54,996 nt of DNA, from contig NZ_JACSRD010000051.1 in the NCBI RefSeq assembly GCF_014879935.1, positions 1 to 54,996 of the forward strand. Reading direction: 5' to 3'. This document shows positions 29,205 to 37,509 of the stretch, piece after piece. A program made the translations under genes and the position numbers. Below the pieces are notes generated by a model. It saw only the letters and a program-made list of their open reading frames with translations. It made no database searches and was not told the origin of the DNA. How positions within the stretch are numbered: the stretch's first letter is position 1; every line of letters starts with the position of its first letter. Source of the DNA: Prosthecobacter sp. Its GTDB lineage: Bacteria > Verrucomicrobiota > Verrucomicrobiia > Verrucomicrobiales > Verrucomicrobiaceae.

Positions 29205-30371
29205 ATGAAAACGATCTCGATTTGCATTTTGATGTGCCTGACGGCGGGTTTGGCGAAGGCTGACTGGCTGCAATTTCGCGGACCGAACGCCACGGCGGTG
29301 TCCACAGACGCCAAAGCGCCTGCGGAGGAGCTGAAAATCGCGTGGACGGCGGATCTGCCGGGTCGCGGGCTGTCAGCGCCGATCGTGGTGGGCGACAAGG
29401 TCTTTGTGACCTGCTCCAGCGGCCCCGGCCAGGAGACGCTGCATGTGTTTTGCTTCAACGCGAAGGATGGATCGAAGCGCTGGGAGCGTGCGATGCGCGC
29501 GACGGGCCGCACGATGTCACACAACAAGACCTGCGTGGCCGCGAACACGCCGTGCAGCGATGGTGACCGGGTGTTCGCGTTGTTTTCATCGAATGACCTG
29601 TTCGCGTTCGATCTCGACGGCAACCTGCTGTGGCTGCGGGGACTGACGTTTGACTATCCGAACGCGAGCAACAGCCTCGGCATGTCGCAGTCGCCAGTGG
29701 TGATCGACGGCACGCTGGTGGTGCAGAGCGAGAATGACAGTGAATCCTTCGCTGCCGGCCTCGATGTGGCCACAGGACGCAACAAATGGAAGCTGGAGCG
29801 CCCGAAGGCAGCGAACTGGACGAGCGCGACGCTTTGGAAGGGCGTGGCCGCCTTGCAATCGAGCAAGGGCATCCTCGGCGTCGATCCTGCGACCGGCAAA
29901 ACGGTGTGGAATTACGAAGACGGTGCCAGCACGATCCCATCGAGCGTGGTGCATGGTGATCTGCTCTACGCGGTGTCGAAGGGCATCACGGCGCTGTCTC
30001 CAGAGAAGGGCTCGGTGACGCAGCTCTGGCGCAATGAGAAGCTGAATCCCGGCACGGCGAGCCCGCTGGTGCTGGGTGATCACCTTTACGTGGTGAATGG
30101 CGCGGGCGTGCTGATCAAGGCAAGCGCAAAGAATGGCGATGAAGCGTGGAAGCTGCGCTTGAAGGGGCCGTTCAGCGGTTCGCCGGTCGCGGCGGGCAAG
30201 CGCATCTACATCGTGAGTGAGCGCGGCAGTTTCCAATCGATCGATCCTGAGGCTCCAGAAGGCAAAGTGGTGCAGGAGATCGACTTGAAGGAGACCGTTT
30301 TGACCACGCCGGCGATCTCGGACGGCGCGATCTATGTGCGCAGCGATGCGAAGCTGTGGAAGCTGCAATAA
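29205..30371 (+). CDS. secreted PQQ-like beta-propeller protein
   Basis: 388 aa from ATG 29205 (in-frame ATGs at 29196 and 29199 add three residues). Signal peptide MKTISICILMCLTAGLAKA, then DWLQFRGPNATAVS, the typical start of this outer-membrane-assembly/PQQ-propeller-like family. Blades are visible by repeated patterns (FCFNAKDGSKRWERAM, LFAFDLDGNLLWLRGL, LDVATGRNKWKLERP, VDPATGKTVWNYED, LIKASAKNGDEAWKLRLKG), and the protein closes with KLWKLQ, so unlike the copy at 23727 it seems complete. No dehydrogenase Cys-Cys pair or PQQ ligands can be assigned, so it is probably a structural or binding propeller. Confidence 0.87.
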   Translation: MKTISICILMCLTAGLAKADWLQFRGPNATAVSTDAKAPAEELKIAWTADLPGRGLSAPIVVGDKVFVTCSSGPGQETLHVFCFNAKDGSKRWERAMRATGRTMSHNKTCVAANTPCSDGDRVFALFSSNDLFAFDLDGNLLWLRGLTFDYPNASNSLGMSQSPVVIDGTLVVQSENDSESFAAGLDVATGRNKWKLERPKAANWTSATLWKGVAALQSSKGILGVDPATGKTVWNYEDGASTIPSSVVHGDLLYAVSKGITALSPEKGSVTQLWRNEKLNPGTASPLVLGDHLYVVNGAGVLIKASAKNGDEAWKLRLKGPFSGSPVAAGKRIYIVSERGSFQSIDPEAPEGKVVQEIDLKETVLTTPAISDGAIYVRSDAKLWKLQ

Positions 30372-30377
30372 CCGCCG

Positions 30378-31109
30378 ATGGCTGACGATCCCACGCAGGA
30401 GCCGGAAGAGCTCGATGTCGCGATTGCCACGGAAGTGGAGCAGGAGACGTCGCGTGCCCTGAACAAGGAGACGCGGCAGGTGCTGCTGGCGGTGCTGATG
30501 GTGGCCGCGTTCATGGCGCTGGCGCATTTCACGCCGCTGAAGGCCTGGATCACGAATGTGCAGACGTGGAAGGGTCTTGTGCGCGAGTTTGGCTGGATGG
30601 CGCATGGCATCTTCGTCGTGGCCTGTGCCATCGTGGTGATGCTGGGCGTGCCGCGACTGCCCATGTGCGCCGCAGCAGGGCTGATCTTCGGTTTTGGCGA
30701 AGGCTTGATGCTATCGCTGATCGGATCGACGTGCGGCTCGTATGGCGCGTTCGTTTTGTCGCGTCATGGATTTCGCCGAGCGGCGGAGTCACGCGCGGAG
30801 AGGTGGCCTTGGCTGAAGAAGCTGCTCAAAAAGCCCTCGATCATGCGGGTGTTCTGGGTGCGTCAGCTCATGGTGCCAGGCCTCGTGCTGAACGTGTTGC
30901 TCGGCATGACGCCGGTGCGGCATTCACGTTTCCTGCTGGGCACGGCGCTGGGCTATCTGCCGCTGAACGTGGCCTTCAGTCTCGTGGGCAGCGGTTTGGG
31001 CAAGGGCAGCCTGGCGTCCACCTTTGCGCAGTTGCTCGCGGCCATGGCGGTGATCAACATCGCCGCGTGGCTGGTGTATCGGGTGATGAAAAAGCAGCGC
31101 GTGGCTTGA
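30378..31109 (+). CDS. TVP38/TMEM64-type (DedA/VTT) membrane protein
   Basis: 243 aa. A charged cytoplasmic N-terminus (about 1-35) precedes several membrane helices (VLLAVLMVAAFMALAHF, MAHGIFVVACAIVVMLGV, LICGFGEGLMLSLIGS-like region, FLLGTALGYLPLNVAFSLVGSGLG, LLAAMAVINIAAWLVY). The VTT-domain signature is seen in PRLPMCAAAGLIFGFGEG, GSTCGSYGAFVLSRHGFR and the re-entrant GTALGYLPLNVAF. DedA/VTT proteins are implicated in lipid scrambling and envelope maintenance. It starts 6 bp after the propeller gene, so all three genes from 28074 are probably one operon. Confidence 0.88.
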   Translation: MADDPTQEPEELDVAIATEVEQETSRALNKETRQVLLAVLMVAAFMALAHFTPLKAWITNVQTWKGLVREFGWMAHGIFVVACAIVVMLGVPRLPMCAAAGLIFGFGEGLMLSLIGSTCGSYGAFVLSRHGFRRAAESRAERWPWLKKLLKKPSIMRVFWVRQLMVPGLVLNVLLGMTPVRHSRFLLGTALGYLPLNVAFSLVGSGLGKGSLASTFAQLLAAMAVINIAAWLVYRVMKKQRVA

Positions 31110-31126
31110 GGGCACGGTTTGCGCTG

Positions 31127-31564
31127 TCAGTTCATCGCATGCCAGGCCAGCGAATGGTGCTCCGCCTCCTCATCGTCGGTCTCCATGGACGCGACGATGA
31201 TGCAGGCCAGGCCAATGATCACCACCACTGGGAAGATGAGAATGAGCAACGGCAGCAGCAGGATGAACGCGACCGGCGCCAGCAGGACGGTGAGCGCCAG
31301 CGTTTCCCAGCCGAACTGGCCGAGCTTCACCCCGACCGGAGGCGCGCCGTGGTAGCCGCCCGCGACGAAGACGTGGTCCTGGCGCAGCCAGACCAGCAGG
31401 GGCCGAATGGCTTTGCGATATGGACTGAGAAGCGTGGCCCGCATCCGGCGCAGCTGCCAGACACGGTGGAGATTGCGGTTCACCAAATGCGCCGGGGCGT
31501 TCTGGGAAGTGGCGGTCTGTCGAAACGAGGCCGCCTGACGTGAGGAGTCAGGGATCGTGTTCAT
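31127..31564 (-). CDS. small membrane protein of unknown function
   Basis: 145 aa from ATG 31564; the longer frame to 31633 lacks a plausible start. The first 80 residues are polar and Arg/Gln-rich. Residues about 88-130 are strongly hydrophobic (LALTVLLAPVAFILLLPLLILIF, VVIIGLACIIVAS), consistent with one or two membrane helices, followed by an acidic tail (METDDEEAEHH). It is convergent with the VTT gene, with 17 bp between stops. I do not recognise the family. Confidence 0.7.
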   Translation of the reverse strand: MNTIPDSSRQAASFRQTATSQNAPAHLVNRNLHRVWQLRRMRATLLSPYRKAIRPLLVWLRQDHVFVAGGYHGAPPVGVKLGQFGWETLALTVLLAPVAFILLLPLLILIFPVVVIIGLACIIVASMETDDEEAEHHSLAWHAMN

Positions 31565-31683
31565 GACGAAGGGGTGGTTGCAGACTAAAACGGACTGACC
31601 GGGGCCGTACCAGCACCGCATCGCAGTTCGCACCCCAAAATCAGCGCTCCCTGGGCGTGGAAGACAGGGAATCCCTCATGGCG

Positions 31684-31911
31684 TCATCTGGCCCGATTGT
31701 GCATGTCACACGCGCGGCAGGCGGCACATAACGGACAGGTCACTTGATGGGGATTGTCCGCGCACTTCGGGCAGTGAATGCAAAGCATGCAAAAAGGGCG
31801 CTGGGGGCCCATGACACCCGGCTTGCACGCAGCCGTGGTGGAGGTGGCGCAGGCAGTCATGCGATCCCGGGTAGGGAAGGCCTGGATGGGGTCCAAAAGC
31901 TCGGATTTCAT
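31684..31911 (-). CDS. possible small cysteine-rich (CxxCxxCxxC twice) protein
   Basis: 75 aa. Residues 41-70 carry a strikingly regular pattern: CMLCIHCPKC, then an 8-residue spacer, then CPLCAACRAC, i.e. eight cysteines as two CxxCxxCxxC sets. This is unlikely by chance and suggests a zinc- or Fe-S-binding mini-protein. Against it, there is no good ribosome-binding site and the N-terminal 33 residues look random; a shorter start at 31812 is possible. It lies in the otherwise gene-free 31565-32038 gap, 120 bp upstream of the small membrane protein on the same strand. Nothing else coding is seen in that gap. Confidence 0.4.
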   Translation of the reverse strand: MKSELLDPIQAFPTRDRMTACATSTTAACKPGVMGPQRPFCMLCIHCPKCADNPHQVTCPLCAACRACDMHNRAR

Positions 31912-31964
31912 GACACGACGGGGTGAAAGGGCACCACGTCTGGCTCAGGGCCGAAAAACCCGCT

Positions 31965-31982
31965 ATTGGCAGAACTGCCAAT
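31965..31982. promoter_or_regulatory. perfect 8-bp dyad upstream of the FHA-LuxR gene
   Basis: ATTGGCAG and CTGCCAAT flank a 2-bp centre, giving an 18-bp operator-like palindrome that ends 56 bp before the ATG at 32039. The size and symmetry suit a LuxR-type dimeric HTH, so autoregulation is plausible. No T-run follows, so a terminator is less likely. Confidence 0.5.
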
Positions 31983-32038
31983 GGCCGGCGGCACGGAAGG
32001 TGAGTTGCGGAGGGCAGAAACTCGCGCTAGATCGGCCC

Positions 32039-32923
32039 ATGTTGGCGTCCACCACGGCTGAAAAGAGCCAGGCCTGCTTGAAATGGGGTAGCGGCATGCT
32101 GCTGCTCGATGGTCCCTGCGTGATCGGACGCAGGACGGACAACAACCTGCAGATCAACAATGTACAGGTGTCCCGACGCCATGCCTTGCTGCTGAATTTG
32201 AATGATGACTGGTGGGTCAATGACCTCGGCAGTCGCAATGGCGTTCTGGTGAACGGTATTCGCCTGACCAACGCCCGGAAACTGCGCGATGGAGACGAAA
32301 TCCGCATCGCCAACCACCGCCTGCTCTTCTGCAACTCCACGCAGGGGCCGCCACAGCACAGTTCGATCATCGGCAAAACGACCCAAATGGCCCCGGCAGC
32401 TCCGGCTGATGAGTTTGTTCCACCCGCTGTCTTGTGCGAACTCATTGTCGCCTCGGCCAAAGGGGAGGTGCTGGAGGGCGAACGGGCTGCGCACTGGTTT
32501 TTTGGCCGGTCGCTGGAACGCATGCCAGGTGGTGAGCATTACTTGCTGCCGCTGGCGGTTCGGCATTGGCTGGAGCGCGTGGTGGCGGATGACGGCATGG
32601 GCGCGACACCACTCGAACTCCATCAGGGCGACAGCCGTGTGGTTCTCTCTTTCGCCCGGTGCAAAGGGGACCACTACTTCCTGCTGGTGCGGGAGGACAG
32701 CCTCAAAGTATCCGCCGAACGTCTCCAAACACTCGGACTCACCGAGCGTGAGGCGGAGGTCATGGTCTGGATCTGCGAAGGAAAAAAGAACGCGGAGATC
32801 GCCCTGATCCTGGGTGTCACCCTGCACACGGTGAACCGCCACACGGAACACATCTTCAAGAAGCTCGGCGTCGATAACCGCCAGAAGGCCATCAAAGTCG
32901 CCCTGGAACGGCTCGGTGGCTAA
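32039..32923 (+). CDS. FHA domain - LuxR-type HTH transcriptional regulator
   Basis: 294 aa from ATG 32039; upstream in-frame ATGs would add unstructured sequence and swallow the operator-like dyad. The N-terminal FHA domain (about 14-95) has G30-R-R, the S45-R-R-H48 phosphothreonine-binding loop and DLGSRNGVLVNG. The middle (about 115-215) is an undefined sensory region (HWFFGRSLERMPGGEHYLLPLAVRHWLERVV). The C-terminus (about 230-290) is a GerE/LuxR HTH: LTEREAEVMVWICEGKKNAEIA, then VTLHTVNRHTEHIFKKLGV. It probably reads Ser/Thr phosphorylation and controls transcription; no kinase lies next to it. It is convergent with the DUF1080 gene. Confidence 0.88.
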   Translation: MLASTTAEKSQACLKWGSGMLLLDGPCVIGRRTDNNLQINNVQVSRRHALLLNLNDDWWVNDLGSRNGVLVNGIRLTNARKLRDGDEIRIANHRLLFCNSTQGPPQHSSIIGKTTQMAPAAPADEFVPPAVLCELIVASAKGEVLEGERAAHWFFGRSLERMPGGEHYLLPLAVRHWLERVVADDGMGATPLELHQGDSRVVLSFARCKGDHYFLLVREDSLKVSAERLQTLGLTEREAEVMVWICEGKKNAEIALILGVTLHTVNRHTEHIFKKLGVDNRQKAIKVALERLGG

Positions 32924-32929
32924 AACGAA

Positions 32930-32957
32930 AAAGCGGAACCGTCGCCGGCCCCGCTTT
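32930..32957. terminator. bidirectional terminator hairpin
   Basis: AAAGCGG (32930-32936) pairs with CCGCTTT (32951-32957) between the convergent FHA-LuxR and DUF1080 genes, with A/T bases at the outer edges on both strands. It starts 6 bp after the regulator's stop. The loop is 14 nt and may fold further. Confidence 0.55.
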
Positions 32958-32989
32958 CATGAAGATCAAGCTCGTTCAGCTCCCGTGCC

Positions 32990-33964
32990 TCACTTCACCA
33001 CCGGGCGCAGCACCATGTTGCGGTAGTCCACGTTGGTGTGGTCGCCCTGGAGGAAGATCGGGCCGGGCTTGAACTCGTCACTCGTCATCGCACCGCCGGT
33101 GCAGCCGAGCACGGGCTGGTTGTCGATGATCGTCTTGCCATTGAGGACCACGGTCAGGTGGCGGTCCACCAGCGTGATGTCGAGCGTCTGCCACTCGCCG
33201 ATCGGCTTCTCGGCGTTCACGCTCGGCGTGATGCGGCTGTAGAGCGCGCCCATGTGGTGGGAGTCCAGCGGCTTGCCAAAGCTCTCCATGACCTGCACCT
33301 CATAAATGCCGCGCAGGTAGATGCCGCTGTTGCTGCCTTCCTGGGTGCGGACCTCGGTCTTCAGATTGAAGTCCTCAAACTCCGCGTCGGTGCGCAGATT
33401 GCCGAAATGCTTGTCCTTTGTCTTCACCACGCGGTTTTGCAGCACGCCATCGACCACGCTCCAGCCGTTGTCGGCCTTCTCGTCGATCAAACGCCAGCCG
33501 ACGAGGTTCTTGCCGTTCAAAAGCTGGATCGGATCGCCGAACTTCACCTTCGAGAGGTCCGGTGCGGCTGGAACCGCCGGAATGCGCATCCCGGTGAACT
33601 CCTCCAGCTTGCCGATCTCCTTGCCTGCCGGGTTCTTCTTCGAGGTCGTCAGCTTCAGGACATCGCCTTCGGCCTTGGCGGTGATCGTTTCGGTCGTGAC
33701 CTTGCCTTCCTTGTTCTTCTGCTCGCGGATCACGATCAAGGAGTCGCCGTCCACCTTCGTGCTCGTCGTCGGCACCACGCTGCCGCCGCCCCAGAGGACG
33801 CTGGAGCTCAGATTGCCATCCTTCTCCTCCACGCCCAGCCAGCCGGCACGCCCGCCCGGGATCGTCAGCGCCCAACGGCCGATGAAGGGACTGTCAGCGG
33901 CATTCAAAACAGCGCCGAGGCTGAGCACTGCGGCGATGGAGAGGGAACGGATCGAGAGAGACAT
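32990..33964 (-). CDS. secreted DUF1080 (3-keto-disaccharide hydrolase-like) protein
   Basis: 324 aa with a signal peptide (about 1-23). Residues 25-120 form a lipocalin-like small beta domain (PFIGRWALTIPGGRAGWLGV..., SVLWGGGSVVP). Residues about 140-322 are the DUF1080 concanavalin-like domain (IQLLNGKNLVGWRL, WSVVDGVLQN, FEDFNLKTEVRT, SNSGIYLRGIYEVQVMES, YSRITPSVNAEKPIGEWQTLDI, VVLNGKTIIDNQ). Family members cleave 3-keto sugars after oxidation of a glycoside. It shares its strand with the alpha/beta hydrolase at 34011, 46 bp upstream. Confidence 0.9.
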   Translation of the reverse strand: MSLSIRSLSIAAVLSLGAVLNAADSPFIGRWALTIPGGRAGWLGVEEKDGNLSSSVLWGGGSVVPTTSTKVDGDSLIVIREQKNKEGKVTTETITAKAEGDVLKLTTSKKNPAGKEIGKLEEFTGMRIPAVPAAPDLSKVKFGDPIQLLNGKNLVGWRLIDEKADNGWSVVDGVLQNRVVKTKDKHFGNLRTDAEFEDFNLKTEVRTQEGSNSGIYLRGIYEVQVMESFGKPLDSHHMGALYSRITPSVNAEKPIGEWQTLDITLVDRHLTVVLNGKTIIDNQPVLGCTGGAMTSDEFKPGPIFLQGDHTNVDYRNMVLRPVVK

Positions 33965-34010
33965 GGAGGATCAAGGGTTGGGGTTGACTGGCAGGGCGGG
34001 GACAACGGGT

Positions 34011-35015
34011 TCACTTCTTTAAATCCTTCTCACAATCCGCGTCGGGCGGCGTCGGCGTGCCGGTTTGGTCCACGGGATGATTGAAAAGGTACTTCCACAC
34101 CGCCTCGTGGATGAATTTGCCATCCTTGTCCTTCACGGAAGACCCAGGTGTCACCGCACCGTGCGCACGCTTGTCATCACCCTTCACATCCGCGTCCGTG
34201 ATGAGGCGGCGCGTGTTTTGGAACGGCGACTCGACCTTGTCCACGTTCACGATCGGTCCGAACTCGTTCAGACCCATCATCTCCCACGAGCGGCAGTAGT
34301 GGTCGCCCGTCCAGCCGCTGTCGAGCACATGGCTGAAGCCGAAAATGCGGTTCCCCGGGGTCGCCGAGGGCAGCGACTGCCAGCTTTCGAGCTGATCCCG
34401 CGGCCCGCAGAAGCACACCACCCGGTCCACCTTCTGATGCTTCGCAAACCGCGCCGAGGTCGTCGCCCCATGGGACGAGCCGGACACGATCACCTTGTCC
34501 CAGTCCAGGCCCTTGCCGTCCTTGCTCAGGAACTGCTTCCATTTTCCCTTCGGGTGCTCCTTGGACAGCCACTTCACGAACTGAAACGCGCGCTCCATCA
34601 TCCCGTCCGGCTGCGGAATGCTCACGAGGTCGCTGTGATCCTCGCCCGTCGCCGCTTCGAGACGGATGTCGCCCAAAGTCTTGCCATCATCGCGTCGTGC
34701 CGGTGGAATGATGCCGAACCACTTGTTCGCGTAATGCACCTGGATCGCGTGCAGCCCGTAGCTGTTCAGCCGCTCGAACAACGCCCCGTTGTGCCCCATC
34801 AACCAGATCACCAGCTTCCCCTGCGGCTTCACGCTCAGGTCCACGCTCGCGTTCTGCATGTCTTGCGGCTTGCCCTTCTTGTCCGTAAACACGAAGTCGA
34901 TCTCAGGATGCTCCTTGGCACGCGGATCGATCTCGCTCGCTCGTTTGGAGATGGTTTCGACGGCATTGAGGCTGACCGACAAGGCCAGCAGGCAGGTGAG
35001 GATGAGGGGTTTCAT
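34011..35015 (-). CDS. secreted alpha/beta-hydrolase-like protein
   Basis: 334 aa from ATG 35015 (MKPLILTCLLALSVSLNAVE signal peptide); an upstream ATG at 35024 adds three residues. A nucleophile elbow GSSHGA (S181) lies after strand DKVIVS, and LVIWLMGHNGALFERL may provide the oxyanion-hole region. The segments RVVCFCGPRDQLESWQ and HVLDSGWTGDHYCRSWEMMGL look family-specific (BPSS1187-like). Substrate unknown; an esterase or deacetylase role fits the setting next to a DUF1080 protein. Downstream of the stop on its strand is the DUF1080 gene. Confidence 0.75.
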   Translation of the reverse strand: MKPLILTCLLALSVSLNAVETISKRASEIDPRAKEHPEIDFVFTDKKGKPQDMQNASVDLSVKPQGKLVIWLMGHNGALFERLNSYGLHAIQVHYANKWFGIIPPARRDDGKTLGDIRLEAATGEDHSDLVSIPQPDGMMERAFQFVKWLSKEHPKGKWKQFLSKDGKGLDWDKVIVSGSSHGATTSARFAKHQKVDRVVCFCGPRDQLESWQSLPSATPGNRIFGFSHVLDSGWTGDHYCRSWEMMGLNEFGPIVNVDKVESPFQNTRRLITDADVKGDDKRAHGAVTPGSSVKDKDGKFIHEAVWKYLFNHPVDQTGTPTPPDADCEKDLKK

Positions 35016-35028
35016 GGATAGCATTGGT

Positions 35029-35142
35029 TTTAACGCGAATGTTTCGGAATGGCCGCGAATTCACGCGAATTCCAGAGAACGCAAATGGCAGGACGGCTAT
35101 TCGAGTTCATTCGCGGATCATTCGTGGCTATTCGCGTTCAAT
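35029..35142. repeat. imperfect inverted repeat of AACGCGAAT/ATTCGCGTT type
   Basis: The spacer between the alpha/beta hydrolase and pheA holds a left arm (about 35029-35073) containing AACGCGAAT, CCGCGAAT and ACGCGAAT, and a right arm (35098-35142) whose reverse complement matches it over about 43 positions with one gap. The words CCGCGAATT and ATTCGCGTT recur as a dispersed intergenic repeat in many environmental genomes. It may be a MITE-like element or a terminator. No gene was seen in it. Confidence 0.6.
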
Positions 35143-35146
35143 CACT

Positions 35147-35980
35147 TCACGACTCAAATCTCCGCTCCGCCGAATACGACCCCACGCTGCGGATCGTCGC
35201 GCCATCGGCTTTCGTCTGCTCGAGCGCCTTCTGCACGCGTGGATCAGCCTCGGAGCCTTCAATCTCGATGTAGAAGCGATACTTGTTCGGCTGGCCACGG
35301 ATCGGGCGTGACTCGAGACGCTTCAGGTTGATCTCGTTCTCGCTCAACGGCGTCAGGAAGCGGCACAGGCTGCCCGGACGGTCTGGCAGCTCGACAATCA
35401 GCGCCGTGCGGTTGTGTTCGAGCGAGGGCGTGTTCGCCACATGCCCGATGAGATAAAACTGCGTGATGTTCGGCACCTCGCCTGCGATGGGGAAATGCAG
35501 AATCTGCAAGCCATGCCGCTCCGCGTTCTGCCGGGGGCCGATGGCGGCCGCACCGGGCGTGATCGCGGCCTTTTCCGCCGCTTTGGCCGTGCTTGGCTCC
35601 ACCACGCGCTTCACGTCCGGATAATGCACCTTCAGCCATTCATCACCGTGGTAGAACGGCATCGCGTGCGAGTGGATGGAGACGATCTTCTCCCCTTCCT
35701 GGCCCAGCAGCGCCAGTTTCACATCCAACGTCAATTCTTCGACGATGTGGATCGCGCACCGTGCATCCACGAGACGGTCCACGGTGTCGATGATGAAGCC
35801 GCCCGACGAATTCTCGATCGGCACGATGCCCTGCGCAGCCGGATTCGACGCGAGGAAGTCAAACACATCGCCCACATTGTCCCGCAGGCTCACCGCCACG
35901 CCGGGAAAGCGCATCTGCGTGATCAGATGCGAAAAACTCCCCTCAGGCCCGAGGCAGGCGATGGTGGTCGGCGGATTCAT
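35147..35980 (-). CDS. pheA: prephenate dehydratase (PDT + ACT), with TQF in place of TRF
   Basis: 277 aa, cytoplasmic. PDT domain (about 5-180): GPEGSFSH, VPIENSSGG, SHAMPFYHGDEWL and EPSTAKAAEKAA. ACT domain (about 192-270): ALIVELPDRPGSLCRFLTPL and RLESRPIRGQPNKYRFYIEI, containing the phenylalanine-binding ESRP motif. It is expected to convert prephenate to phenylpyruvate in phenylalanine synthesis, with feedback control through ACT. No chorismate mutase domain is present. The normally near-invariant T-R-F catalytic motif reads T173-Q174-F175, so the arginine is replaced; activity or substrate may be altered. It stands alone between repeat-rich spacers. Confidence 0.88.
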   Translation of the reverse strand: MNPPTTIACLGPEGSFSHLITQMRFPGVAVSLRDNVGDVFDFLASNPAAQGIVPIENSSGGFIIDTVDRLVDARCAIHIVEELTLDVKLALLGQEGEKIVSIHSHAMPFYHGDEWLKVHYPDVKRVVEPSTAKAAEKAAITPGAAAIGPRQNAERHGLQILHFPIAGEVPNITQFYLIGHVANTPSLEHNRTALIVELPDRPGSLCRFLTPLSENEINLKRLESRPIRGQPNKYRFYIEIEGSEADPRVQKALEQTKADGATIRSVGSYSAERRFES

Positions 35981-36065
35981 GGGCCGCGCATGCTGCGGTG
36001 GTCACTGCATGCGGTCAAGCGTAGTCGCCATGGATGCTTCGAAACCGCTTCTGGACCCGTGGGCC

Positions 36066-37487
36066 TTACTGCCCGCTCTTCTTCCGCGCCTCGACGTAGG
36101 TGGCCATGGCGTTCAGGTTCTTGGTGAACTCAGCACCGTCGATCTCATCGTTTTTGAGCCAGCGGCCTTCGCTGTCGAGGGATTCGACGGCCCGGCGGGC
36201 CTTGTCGGCGGCCCCTTTGGCGCGGCTCATCCATTCCTTCGGCGTCTGCGGGCCGCCGAGTTTGCGCAGCAGTTCCTCGCGATCTTGCGAGAGCTTCTTT
36301 TTGAACTGGTCGATGTCGTCCTGGCGGTCGTCCTTGAAGGAATAGTGCGTGGGCAGGTTGCTATCGTCGTAAGTCAGCTCGTAAGTGTCTTTCACGAAAA
36401 AGAGCGGCTTGTTCGTCTTCAGCTCATAAAAGCGGGCGTAGCTGCCGTCCGGCAGTTTGGAGCGCTCGAACCACGCCAGCGCCGGCTGGATGGGCGCGAG
36501 GTACTTGTCCTCGCCGGTCAGAACCCAAAGCTGATGCAGCGTCTCCATGGCCTCCAGGCTCTCGTAAGCCGTCACTGAGGGTGGCTCGAACTTGCGGGCC
36601 CAGGCGGGGTGCATGCTGTCATCGTATTGCATGGCCCAGGTGGGCTGCGGCTCCGGCATCTGGGCCAGAATGAAAAAGTCGCCCAGCTTCTTTAGCGACG
36701 CGAGGTAGCGCTCGTCTTTCTCCAGCTCGTAAGCGCGGAAGAGCACCTTCGCGATCTCGCTGAGATTGCCGTCGTTCAGCGTCTGGTAGCCGACGTAATT
36801 GAGCTTCGGAAAAGTGCGGCTCCAGGTTTCGGGATAACTGGCCTTCAACACCGGCGCCGAGGGATCAGCCGGTCCGTTGAACTGCTGTGGCCACCCGCCG
36901 GCGGAACGTTGTGCGGCGAGCAGCGCGTCAAACGCGACCTTCTTCGCGTTTTGCAGCGGCGCATCGTCCTTGAAGGCCGGCACGTGGGAGATTTCCAGCA
37001 GGAAGTGCATCGCCGACTGGGTCTTGTTGTCGTCCAAGGTCGAATGATTGCGGCGTTTCCCGGTTTCCTTGTCCCCCGCGTCAAACTGGCTGCGCAGGTG
37101 GTATCGCTTCATCTTTTCGGGATCAAAGTCGAAGTCACTGTCCCAGCCGCCGGAGGCGAGCTGGCTCTTGATCAGCGCCCCGGCAGCATCACGAGCCACT
37201 TTGAGCAAAACTTCATCTCCGGTGGCCTGATACGCCCGCAAAATGGCCTGCCCCATCGTCGTGGTGCCCGGCGGCTGGATGGAGATGATCGTGGGCGACT
37301 TGCCATGCTCGACCTCGCCGATCTTGCCCTCCTTGTCGTAGGACGAAGCATAGCCGCCCTCACGGGCGAGGTGCGTGTGGGCATACGTGACCGCTTTTTT
37401 CATCGCTGCGGTCACCTCCGCCACATCGGGCAGGTCAGCGGCCAGAGCGAAGGATGGAAGCAGGACGAGGAAAGGGAGGGAGCGCAT
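36066..37487 (-). CDS. secreted pectate-lyase-like alpha/alpha-barrel protein
   Basis: 473 aa from ATG 37487 (signal MRSLPFLVLLPSFALA); the open frame upstream begins with TTG and is not used. Repeated helical pairs and GGWDSDFDF, QRSAGGWPQQFNG and NDGNLSEIAKVLFRAYEL are typical of PL10-type pectate lyases and related toroid proteins. NDG followed by a helix and GGWP are the best matches. It is expected to act on pectin-like uronic polymers, but the catalytic Asp/Arg cannot be confirmed by eye. It lies 22 bp downstream of the DUF2851 gene on the same strand. Confidence 0.8.
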   Translation of the reverse strand: MRSLPFLVLLPSFALAADLPDVAEVTAAMKKAVTYAHTHLAREGGYASSYDKEGKIGEVEHGKSPTIISIQPPGTTTMGQAILRAYQATGDEVLLKVARDAAGALIKSQLASGGWDSDFDFDPEKMKRYHLRSQFDAGDKETGKRRNHSTLDDNKTQSAMHFLLEISHVPAFKDDAPLQNAKKVAFDALLAAQRSAGGWPQQFNGPADPSAPVLKASYPETWSRTFPKLNYVGYQTLNDGNLSEIAKVLFRAYELEKDERYLASLKKLGDFFILAQMPEPQPTWAMQYDDSMHPAWARKFEPPSVTAYESLEAMETLHQLWVLTGEDKYLAPIQPALAWFERSKLPDGSYARFYELKTNKPLFFVKDTYELTYDDSNLPTHYSFKDDRQDDIDQFKKKLSQDREELLRKLGGPQTPKEWMSRAKGAADKARRAVESLDSEGRWLKNDEIDGAEFTKNLNAMATYVEARKKSGQ

Positions 37488-37509
37488 GGTGGCTGCGAGA
37501 ACGACCAAC

